From contig QANY01004052.1 of assembly GCA_003255025.1 (NCBI GenBank), positions 496,001 through 560,000 of the forward strand: a stretch of DNA of 64,000 bases, written 5' to 3'. Made by a program: the position numbers and the translations under genes. This document shows, piece by piece, positions 45,101-54,690 of the stretch (position 1 is the first letter of the stretch; each line of letters starts with the position of its first letter). The notes below the pieces were generated by a model, which was not told the origin of the DNA, did no database searches, and saw only the letters and a list, made by a program, of their open reading frames with translations. This DNA is from Datisca glomerata. Its lineage: Eukaryota; Streptophyta; Magnoliopsida; Cucurbitales; Datiscaceae.

Positions 45101-47844
45101 TCATCAGAGATTCAAAGATATTAAAATAAGCTCACAGTGAATTGAAGAGAAGTCACAGGATTGAAACCCAGTTATGTTTCTGGACATGCTTCTTCGGTGG
45201 GACTACTACTACAACTTTATCAGCAATATGAAATACTATAAGAAACTCCACTCGTGCTAGAAAAAGTTTCGAGACTGGGAAGCATCTACAAAAACCAATT
45301 TGCCTTTCAAGAAATCATGAGTTATTAAGATAAGCAAAAAAATTTGCATCCCGTCCCGTCCCGACTAAAACAAAACTCGTCCCGTCCCGTGTGAAAGTAA
45401 GGTAGACATGCCTCATAAACAGAAGTCATCATTCTAATACACGTATATACCTGGATTACGACGTAACAATTTCTTGCACAAGTCTTTGCATTCAAAACTC
45501 AAGTCATTGTTCTCCGGAGGGAATTGCAATTCAGTTGACTTGACTATGTTCTGGAGTAACTGTGCAACACATGAGACAATAGTCTACTGAGGGAACTTCA
45601 AAGCCAAGAATCATTAATTTAATGATATATTGAGGTGTACAATTTAAGAAGATTTTTTCTTTCAAACGTGATAAATCAGTTTGTGAAAAAGTTTGAAATA
45701 AATGTTAATTGCACCTGTATTTGATTGTTTCCGGTGAATGGGGTTTTTCCGGTTACAAGCTGAAATAGAATAGCACCAACACTCCAGAGATCTGCCTGCG
45801 CATCCAGTTCAAAGTTAAAAGAACGAATTTCCATTTCGTTAATATGATTGCCTTACAAAGACACTATGCAGACATCACCTTTGCATCATACTTTTGAAGT
45901 TGCATGATCTCTGGAGCCATGTAAAGTGGGGAACCACACAAGGTTTCTGCAAGTCCCCTTGGTTGCAGAGATCTGCCCGAAGAAAACATGAGTGTTTAAA
46001 CATAAAGTGAGAGGAGAAATAATAAGAAACTGGGCCACAGGGTAATAATCTCTATGAGCACAGTCAGCAAAGAAAGAAGCTTCAAAAAAGATAATAAGCA
46101 GGTCATCACCAAGCAGAACAGTAATAACATCATAACACTTGGAGCACGGGCAAAGCTTAAGTGATCAATTGTTCTTTGATAATAAAATCAGCAAACTAGT
46201 CTCATTCACTATTGTTTGACCGCACAGGATCAATATCTATTGATTCTATCCCAAAGCTACCTCCACTATCACGCTAATCTTTAAGAAGTAAATCCGGGTT
46301 TATATAGCCACTGTGCCCATTACCTAATCAGACGAAATAAATTTAGAGTATACAGTAGCTAGACAATGATTCTGAACTTCACAATGAGATTGTAAACTGC
46401 ACCCTTCACTTGCTAGAACAATTTGGAAGTTTTCTAGTCACCTAAAACTAGACAAGTGTGTAAAACCACTCTATGTGACAGAAACAACTATTATGGTCTC
46501 TATTCGAGAGGGGGGGGGGGGATAAAATGTTATACAAAAAAGTTTAGTTACAATTTCACAACAAGAAATTTGGGATTACAAAAAAGAAATATGGGAGGGG
46601 GAGAGTTTTTATTTGATTTTACCTTGCAAATCCAAAATCAGCAATTTTCAAAACTGAATTATTGTCATTTGTGGAGAGCAGGAGATTCTGTTCCAAACAT
46701 GAGACACATTGCAAAATGGAAAAATAAGCAAAAGAAAACTTCTGCATGAACAAGATTTGTATACATAAAATAAAACCCTTTGACCTCAACGATGGAACTA
46801 CAACAAAAATGAACGAAAAAGAAAAACCTGTGGCTTTAGATCCCGATGTATCAGATTGTTGTCACGAAGGACTTGTAAACCAGCAGCTGTCATTATACCA
46901 GTCTCCAAAATCATTGACTTTTTGACAAATTCAAAAGATGCAAATATAAAATAAAAGAAAAGGAAAAAACAAAAGTGTAAGCGAAGAACCGATTTGATAC
47001 AATTCACAACGTACCTAGCTGCAGCATGAAGTGCTTTGCAGTTGCTTCTGGTACCCTTCCATGGCGTTGAATATACATAGAAAGATCGCCCCCTTTGCAG
47101 TACTCTAACACAAGAAGTATCTTTCCAGGTACCTGTATGGACAAATTGCCAAAGAATTAACACTACTGTCACATAGACCTTCAAACTTTGCACTGTTAAG
47201 TTAATAACACATGATATAGATATAAATAAAAGAACGCAAGTCTTCCTAGTAGTAACAATTCTCCGCGAGTAATAACAAGTCAATTGACAAAATTAATACA
47301 TAATGCATAGAGAAACCATTAATGTCGTTAGAAATAAAGCAAGCCTTTTAACTGAGAATCCTTGCTCCCAAATGCGAAAAAAATCCACAACTTAAGTTCA
47401 AATTTTCTTAGTACAGTTCTCCTTTATTTATTTTTTCATCAACAGAACAAGAGCACGATGCTTTTCTCTTCAATGTGTTACGCTACTCTTTCTCAATGCC
47501 CATATAAAATTGATAAGAAGGATAGTTTCATCTCTTCCATTTATGTTATATCTCAGCACCCAAACGCGATCTTAGCGATAGTATCAATAAAATTAACAAA
47601 CCTCAACGATATCGTGCAGGAGAATAATATTCGGATGACTAATTCTCTTCAAGATGAAGATCTCGGACATAAGGCTATCCTGCAACTTCTTGTTGAGCCG
47701 GCCCATGGTGATTTCCTTGATCGCCACCTCGGTTCCATGGACTCTGTGCCTCGCATGCCACACCACCGAGAACGATCCGGAACCGATTTGCCGACCCACC
47801 AAATAATCCGCCACCACTCTACTCCTCCCCGTCCCCTGCGCCAT
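42174..47844 (-). CDS. ATG1: Serine/threonine kinase ATG1 (ATG1a/b/c type)
   Basis: Autophagy-initiating kinase; in plants it acts with ATG13, ATG11 and ATG101 at the phagophore under TOR/SnRK1 control. Thirteen coding exons with consistent phases: 47844-47602, 47132-47015, 46886-46828, 46687-46623, 45972-45879, 45795-45715, 45559-45451, 44890-44818, 44734-44349, 44229-43874, 43349-43055, 42749-42679 and 42410-42174; 728 aa, close to Arabidopsis ATG1c. Kinase domain residues about 13-272: [72 protein letters not shown] and FFNHPFL. A Ser/Pro-rich middle follows, then a helical C-terminal MIT-like region ([21 protein letters not shown] to [19 protein letters not shown]) that binds ATG13 in the family. 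All catalytic residues are present. Exon 12 ends at a GTAAGT donor after GGT, which is required to keep the frame. Confidence 0.94.
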
Positions 47845-48969
47845 CCTCCCAGCCCACCAACCTCAAATCCCAATAAATCCGAAACCTAAACCAGCTCCGA
47901 CAACCGAATTCACGCCTGCATACAACCCTAAACTAGTTCCATTGATCTTCCGAAGATTCCACCTAATCACAATTAATAAATTACGAGCGAAAAGTAAATT
48001 AATGGAGGTTTTCCCCCCCTTCTGCTGCATATGGGGAATACAGGTTGAGAATTAATATGGCATTAAAATAATATTTTTAACGTGGGGTTTGTAATTAATG
48101 ACAATTATTGGGATTAGTGTGTGATTATGATCTAATGGCGTCTTTAAGTACGGAGGAGAAGGGATCGAAAGAGACGGCATGGAGGTACATCAATGTTAGT
48201 CTGTGGTGGACGCTACCCATATATTGGTGCGGCCATCTTGTCCTGTAGCTGTAGCTTTCCTTTGCTTTGCTGGTTCCCTCCGATGCAATTAGATCCTTTT
48301 AGAGAGGTTATACCTTAAGTAATATCAAATTTTAAGTGTTGAAATAATTTATTAATTATATTAATTGATTGATTATTTGATCAATCATTTAATGATTGTA
48401 GAATTATTTTTATAAAAAATAATTTATTCAATAGAATTAAATCCAACTCATCCGGGTCGGAAAATATATCATTTTAGGTAAATATTTTTAGAAAACTGAA
48501 CACTAAATAAAAAATACTGAACTATCACTTCAAAATAACAAACATATATTAATTGCACGTGCATGTTGTCTTAATTTTAAGAATTCATTTTTTCTCTCGT
48601 CAAAAAGATAGGTGATGGAGGATGGAGCCCGTCCAACAATGCTTGACCTGATTGACGTGGCGTGTTGTAATTGGCTAAGAGACATTACTTGTTGACTTTA
48701 GTTGTTCTTAAAGAATTTTGAAGGTGATGATGATGTCCCATTTTTTCTCTTTGTGGTAAGTTAATATTGCTGTATTAGTAAAATATAAATTTGAATTAAA
48801 GTAAAAACTAACTTGAGGAAATCTCAATCATACCTGGGTTTTTTCCCGGCATGAATATTTTTGGAGCAATCCGGATCATATAAGATCCAGTCAGTCATTA
48901 ATTAAAATTTTTTAATTTTTTTCTTGTTCTGTATTGGGTTTTACAAATACGTACATAATTAATAATTCT
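47845..48969. other. 5' flank of ATG1 and spacer
   Basis: The first few hundred bases should hold the leader and promoter of the - strand ATG1 gene. No gene or repeat was recognised in the rest. Confidence 0.5.
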
Positions 48970-49435
48970 TGGAGGGATTCACCAAATATATATAAGGGTT
49001 CACCAAATATGTACTGGGGTTCACCAAATACGTACTGGAGTTCACCAAATATGTATAGGGGTTTACCAAATATGTACCGTGGTTCACCAAATGCGTATTG
49101 GAGTTCACCAAATATGTTCGAAGTGAATTTTGTATGTATTGGTAAACCTCAATATGTATTTGATGTACCCTGATACATATTTGGTGAAGTTCTCCATGAA
49201 TTATTAAATTTATACGTATTTGATGGACTCAAATACATATTTAATAAGCCTCGATACATATTTGGTGAACCCCTAATGTAGTGGGGTTCACCAAATACGA
49301 ATAGATTAATAATTATTGGAGGGGTTCACTAAATATGTACTAGGATTCACCATATATGTACTAGACTTCACCAAATACGTAAAAATTCATAATTTTTGGA
49401 GGGGTTCACCAAATATATACTAGGACGTGCCCTTT
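48970..49435. repeat. Minisatellite of TTCACCAAATATGTA units with an inverted half
   Basis: From 48978 to about 49120 units of about 24 bp (TTCACCAAATATGTACTGGGG and variants) repeat in direct order. Between about 49150 and 49275 the same unit appears in the opposite orientation (ATACATATTTGGTGAACCCC), and from 49277 it returns to the first orientation. The phrase ATTCTTGGAGGG or ATTATTGGAGGGG precedes three subarrays. The array borders the left end of the second MULE-like element. Confidence 0.9.
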
Positions 49436-49439
49436 ATTC

Positions 49440-50289
49440 GATTTAATAGACCATTGAATGAAGCAGACATGGCTCAGGTAACATAATTGCATAATATTGG
49501 TGTCAGGCTAAGCCAAGTGTATGATTACATGGTCGACCAAGCCGGCGGTTACAAGAGTGTGGAGTTCTTAAGAATGGATCTATACAATAAGATGGACAAG
49601 CAGCAAAGATCGCACGTAGTCAAAACTGATTCAGAGGCAGCTGTTTTTTACAAAATTGGAGATGGATTTGAATTTGTATTGCAAACACGACATTGAAACG
49701 GATAATCATCTGGCGAATTTGTTCTGAGTAGACTTGACGTGCCAAGTTGACTAGCATTGTTTTGGTGATGTATTGGCGTTCGATACGACCTACAAGACGA
49801 ATGCATACAAGAAACCGCTTGTGATTTTCCTTGGCATGAACAACCAGTACAAGACCACGGTATTTGGTTGCTTTGTAAGAACATTGGACATACACTCGTG
49901 GATGTGGCTATTGTAAGAACATTGGACATATCAAACGGACATGTCCAAAATCACAGAGTGATGTGCATGCCATGATTCCAGACGATAATAATGATGATCC
50001 AGCATCAAGTAACGTGCAAGGTGCACACGCGACAGGGGTCTTCGGACAAGGTACGTGCCTATTCAATGTGGAAGGTGCGTACACATTCAATGCGCAAGGT
50101 GCGTACCCATTCAATGCGCAAGGTGCGTACACATTCAATGCGCAAGGTGCGTACCCATTCAATGCGCAAGGTGCGTACACATTCGACCCATTTGCATGCC
50201 CATCACCATTCAACGCACAAGGTTGGTACCCTATGTACAACACAAACATCTCATACTGGTATAATTTTTCGTATCCCCCACCGCAGTAA
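49440..50289 (+). pseudogene. FAR1-like MULE transposase remnant with C-terminal octapeptide repeat
   Basis: The + strand first gives GVRLSQVYDYMVDQAGGYKS and FLRMDLYNKMDKQQRS, typical of FHY3/FAR1-related proteins. In a shifted frame from about 49655 follow LNLYCKHDIETDNHLANLF and, after a stop, FGDVLAFDTTYKTNAYKKPL, VIFLGMNNQYKTTVFGC: the MULE core with its first catalytic Asp. Then the sequence jumps to a zinc knuckle CGYCKNIGHIKRTC (49893-49934), so the rest of the core and the SWIM finger are deleted. The junction carries a 38-bp tandem duplication (TTGTAAGAACATTGGACATA at 49873 and 49911). The frame continues to 50289 with acidic residues and an alternating NAQGAYTF/NAQGAYPF repeat. Several stops; inactive. 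Confidence 0.8.
50065..50190 (+). repeat. 24-bp tandem repeat coding for NAQGAYTF / NAQGAYPF
   Basis: Units AATGCGCAAGGTGCGTAC plus ACATTC or CCATTC alternate, so the true higher-order period is 48 bp. The reading frame is preserved through all copies. Confidence 0.9.
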
Positions 50290-50302
50290 ATGTACATTTT
50301 GG

Positions 50303-50815
50303 TATGAATAAGTACATAATAACTTCAAAAATCTGCTTATTTGTAAGTACACAATAATTCTGAAAAATCTAAAGATGATAACTGTACACAATAACTTCAA
50401 AAATCTGTTTATTTATAATATATACAAAATAATTCTGTAAAATCTATTTATAATCATTGCACAGAAGAACTTAAAAAATATGTTTATTTATACATGTACA
50501 CAATAATTCTGCAACATCTATTTATGATCACACTGCACACAAGAACTTTAAAAACATGTTTATTTATAACATTACAAAATAATTCTGCAAAATCTGCTAT
50601 ACACAATAATTTTACATCATCTATTTCTCATCACTATACATGATAACTCACAAAATCTCTTTTATTTATACTTGTACATAATGATACACAAAATCTGTTT
50701 ATCGTCATTGTACACAATAATATACAAAATCTGTTTATCATCCTTGTACACAAAAACTTACATAAATCTATTTATCTTCACTATAAACAATAATCATATA
50801 CAAAAGATGACACAA
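50303..50815. repeat. Tandem array of about 14 diverged 37-bp units
   Basis: Units have the form TGTACACAATAACTTC, AAAATCTGTTTATT, TATAAC or CATCAT. Neighbouring copies differ at several positions and alternate two subtypes (ACTTCAAAAA and ATTCTGCAAAA). The array directly follows the stop codon of the transposase remnant. Confidence 0.88.
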
Positions 50816-50817
50816 TA

Positions 50818-51171
50818 ATGTCTATGTGGAGGGATGCTGCGCCAAGACAGGCCTATGATCCTAATTCTATCCAAAACGAAGACACATTTGTCATTTCTGA
50901 GAAATTCGATGAGCTAGAGGTTATCGAAGAAGACAATAACGACAGAGCAATAAATTTTGAAGCATACAAAGATATCTCACTTGAATCTGCTTCAAAATTT
51001 ATTGCCCCGTCGTTATTGTCTTCTTCGATAATCTCTAGCTCATCGAATTTCTCAGAAATGACAAATGGACGAGTGTTTGAACAAGAACATCAGAAGATAA
51101 GACACAATAATGTATACAATATTATTCATCCCTTCATTTTTTCCTCTTCTAAAGCCTTTGCTTTAAAGTAG
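50818..51171 (+). CDS. Open frame with an internal inverted repeat, transposon-associated
   Basis: Frame of 117 codons starting MSMWRDAAPRQAYDP. No known domain. Its middle is explained by a near-perfect inverted repeat: the acidic text EKFDELEVIEEDNND (50908-50946) is coded by the same DNA that, in reverse complement, codes the Ser-rich SLLSSSIISSSSNFSE (51010-51060). The frame is therefore likely an accident of the foldback and not a gene. It lies between the transposase and Ulp1 parts of the second MULE-like element. Confidence 0.25.
   Translation: MSMWRDAAPRQAYDPNSIQNEDTFVISEKFDELEVIEEDNNDRAINFEAYKDISLESASKFIAPSLLSSSIISSSSNFSEMTNGRVFEQEHQKIRHNNVYNIIHPFIFSSSKAFALK
50884..51066. repeat. 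Inverted repeat with arms of about 60 bp
   Basis: ATTTGTCATTTCTGAGAAAT (50887 on) continuing to AGACAATAACGAC (50944) is mirrored by GTCGTTATTGTCTTCTTCGA (51006 on) to ATTTCTCAGAAATGACAAAT (51066). The arms differ at about one position over about 58 bp and enclose a loop of about 60 bp. As RNA it would form a long, almost perfect hairpin. Confidence 0.93.
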
Positions 51172-51839
51172 GACTCATCTTTAGTGGTAGCCGAGTTCTG
51201 AGACAGATGAGTTCTTACTATAAAATCGATCAATGCTATCATGTAAGGTATCATACACGTCGTTCCAAGGATGGTTGACGGTCTTCAACAAAATATTACA
51301 CTGAAAATCGTGCGATTTGCACTCCTGTAAAAATATTCTCAATATTCAACAAACTATCATATACCTGAGCAAATTCAACAATGACAGCCATAAATAAGCA
51401 AATCCACAATAGAAAGAAAAATCTCAATTACATAACTAAAAGTATCCCAGCTAAAATAAAATAAAAAACGAGATGCTATAAGGCTTGAATATTCACCAAA
51501 ACTATCATAAACCTCAACAAATTCAATACTGACCCCCTTGACCGCCCGGATCCCACGAGTGCATAGAAAGACAATAACAAATGAGCAAGTCTATAACAAT
51601 CAGAAAAATCCTATTTACATAACTAAAGGAACCCTAATTCCAAACTAAAATAAAACAAAAAAGTCTCAAGCTTCAATATTCACCAAGTTATCATTACACC
51701 ATAACAAATAACAAGTAATGACAACCCCAAATGAGCAAATCTAAAACAATAAAAAAATCTCAGTTATATAACTAAAAGAACCTGAAACTATAACAAACAA
51801 AAAACAAACCTCTCAAGTTTAACAAAATGTAAATAATAT
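51172..51839. other. A-rich spacer before the Ulp1 remnant
   Basis: Repeated words such as CCTCAACAAATTCAATACTGAC and AAATGAGCAAATCTA appear in variant form several times between about 51360 and 51800, suggesting old duplications. No coding sequence is supported. Confidence 0.45.
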
Positions 51840-52345
51840 CTGACAAAATACCTGAGAACGATAGTCACAAACAATTTTTGCCCTGATGTCATCCATATAT
51901 CTTAAGACCCACACACCACAATCACTCTGCAAATGTAATAATAAGTGCATCATCAAAGGGTGAAGGAAACCCAATCAAATTTATGATCAATGAACTTACT
52001 CATTTGATAGGGTGATCACTTGGGGCGGCCTTGAAATTTTGAATGAAGAGAATGTTGTCAGCGAGGGCAACAAATCTATGAGAATAGGCCCAGATATCAA
52101 GTTCATACCTTCTAACTATAATTTCATTCACAAAATATAAAAAGGTAATCAATGTCAAAATCACACATGCTATAAGATAAATTAGTCATGATTAAGGGTT
52201 AGAACATACAATCTTTTTATCCTTTTCGGTCCGTCCCGTGCTAAGTCAGCCATCTGGTAAGGTGTCCCATACGATGACTTTCTTGTCATGATGGAGATCT
52301 TGGTCATAAACCAATGATCTCGACCATCGTGTACCGAAATACATA
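51840..52345 (-). pseudogene. Second Ulp1-like (C48) protease remnant
   Basis: On the - strand, DHWFMTKI (His codon 52316-52314) is followed in another frame by KKVIVWDTLPDG, the counterpart of the YDSLP catalytic Asp motif, then ELDIWAYSHRFVALADNI near 52110-52060, and QSDCGVWVLRYMDDI (Asp 51923-51921, Cys 51920-51918). His, Asp and Cys codons of the Ulp1 triad are thus all present, but in different frames or exons. A pyrimidine tract and AG-like boundaries around 51945-51990 may be an intron. It forms the 3' end of the - strand gene whose upstream domain lies at 54686-54040. Decayed; SUMO/ubiquitin-like protease activity is not expected. Confidence 0.65.
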
Positions 52346-54039
52346 TCTAGATTATACAATACATTTATATAATCATACTAAGTCAAAATTTAATATCTTA
52401 ACTACATTAAATTTGTTTACTATCATTTCTAGCTCAAGCGTTGGCGCGTATCTATCCACGATCTTATGTTTCCTTACAAAATTAGGAAGCACTACAAGTT
52501 TTGAAACACATTGACTATGCAGTGGCACGACAAAAACATAATATACAATGTACATACAAACCTAAAATAAGGATGATACTGATTACTAGATATTGACAAC
52601 AAAGAAATTGGGAAGAAACCAGAATCGGTTGCTCATCGACACACGACGAGCCTCCAAGGTCAAAATGCTGACAAACAAGTCTATAATGTCCGAACCAAGG
52701 TAATTTTCTGGACCGAGAGTCTTTAGGTCTCTCCGTTTAGCATGGATGCCAGAATGTCTAACTAGAATCTCACTGCAAAAGACAAATAAACTTAATCAAA
52801 ATTTGGAACTGATGGGGTGTCAAATTTTGTTAGATTAGTGTGACCACTACCTATCCTCTAATCTTGTCTAAAAATATATTCCACCAAACGCTTATCTTTC
52901 ACTTCTAGTAGGTCCTGTAACGTGTAGGGACCCACTTTAATTAACTTCTCGTTACGTTTAGTGGTCAGTTTACCCTTCAAATAGGGTGAATTGAGTAGAT
53001 GATCATCTCTCATCTCCCGAGTGATGCGCAACTACATCAGAAATTGGCTTCCAGTAGACTCGGACAAGACTTGTTTGCCCTACCAAAACACAACCCCAAG
53101 TAAGGTGTTAAATTAATAGTAAGATTATACATATTATCTATATATACAAAAGATGAAATATGAATAAACATAATAATACCTTTCGACGTCATTTAGACGT
53201 TCTAGTCATATATGGTTTCCTGACCAATAGCAGGTCAGCGAATGCACGGCCTGAAGCATCCAACTGGATGCACCTTTCATCACTATCACCTTTATATAAT
53301 GGTGATGAAGAGAATGACAGCTCTTCTTAACGGGAGGGACTCATATCCTCATCAAAACCTCCTCATTTTTTACCTTCAATCAGGATGCCACATGGTTCAT
53401 CGTCTTGGGCTCCAGACTTACCAGTGCCTGTGCCAAAAGACTGGCCAAAGTTGTGCACATCTGCTCTTGGAAGACCATCATCTTTCTCTGCACGACCACT
53501 AATTGTGAAATCTCCTCCCTCATGGACCTGGACTCCACCTGAAGAGCCACCCACATAGGGCTGGACTCCATCTGAAGAGCGATCACTTATGCACTTAAAG
53601 CACCTAGCCTGACGGCTTACTTTTCAGGTAGGTCTGCACACACATCCTCGCGAACATGCTTACGCTCGCGGTCGCCCGGAACGGCTTGCGCGATTGTATC
53701 GATCTACATAATACAAATATATGTGAATTATAAATAAATAATCAATAGTATTATATAACCAACCAAATTTGTAATATTCTAAAATGCTTACCGCCAAAAC
53801 TTTTAGGCCAAGCTTCCCCCCCTTGATTTTACAAATTAAATCATTTTTGCAACGATTATGTCGTTCCACCTTAACAGTGAATGTTAGTTCAAGTCAACAT
53901 AGTTGGCAGTTCATGCCAACTTCTCTAAATGAAATAGCTCCATCGAAATGAACTTATTAACAGATATACATATTTATAATGCGAAAGTAATACTGATGTA
54001 CACTTAATATATTACATGTATACATAACAAACACTCGAT
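52346..54039. other. Interior of the second MULE-like element, largely decayed
   Basis: Fragments of - strand frames (for example 53586-53380, MIALQMESSPMWVALQVESR, with two near-identical parts) look like the linker of the Ulp1-type gene. I could not assemble exons. No other gene is supported. Confidence 0.4.
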
Positions 54040-54690
54040 AATGCTATCATGGTGGTTGTTTTGATACCTCGCGACATCATCCACAAAATCTTTAAAACAA
54101 ACAGAAGCCCAATTCTTCTGTTGGATGGTCGTAGGAGACTTCACAGCGTGCAATCACGAATGACTAATAATTGGTTTTGATTGAGGAGATAACAAAACCC
54201 CAATAGTGTATAGCACAAAGGCTTGCCTTCAATAGTCACCGTCAGACTCCTCAATTAAGAATTTCGACAAGGCGTCCATCAGAATATCACCTTTGGTGTT
54301 CACCCACTTCGCCTTTAGATATTTTACCTTATTCACATCACCATCGAATTTGATCTCCTACCCACCGTCAATGATGCCCATATAGAAGTCACATCATGTG
54401 CGGTGACTTTGAATGTCGGCCCATGGACATTCAACGTGCAGGTGGCTGGATCGAAATAACCTAATAGTTGGTGTAAGAAGTTCTTCTTCAGCTTGTGGCA
54501 TTTAATATCCAACAACCCTTCAACTCCGATCTCCACGACCACACTCCTCTTCCACTCATCGAAAATTGTAACAAGATCTGTAAATTTCTCAAGTGTACAA
54601 CTTATGTTTAAAGGCAAGCCTTCTCGGATGATTGGACCTGGTTGTTCCGCTCTGCTTTCAATGGCATGGATTTCATTTTCCTTCAAATAA
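54040..54690 (-). pseudogene. N-terminal domain of the second Ulp1-type transposon gene
   Basis: Frame 54686-54333 contains LPLNISCTLEKFTDLVTIFD, EIGVEGLLDIKCHKL, LHQLLGYFDPATCTLNVHGP and FKVTAHDVTSIW. A following stretch to about 54040 reads VKYLKAKWVNTKGDI, RQAFVLYTIGVLLSPQSKP, LHAVKSPTTIQQKNWASVCF and DDVARYQNN, with stops between. This pattern (FDP.T..L.IHG..F..T..DV, then F.LY.IG.LL.P, NWA..C) is that of the large helical domain preceding Ulp1 proteases in plant transposons, related to DUF1985. Interrupted by stops and at least one frameshift. Confidence 0.55.

Noticed and set aside
46508..46521. Run of G in an ATG1 intron as a functional element
   Set aside because: A plain homopolymer within an intron; no sign of effect on splice sites.
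49908..50297. - strand frame rich in YAPCALN repeats
   Set aside because: Mirror of the 24-bp repeat. The + strand frame carries the zinc knuckle and is the coding one.
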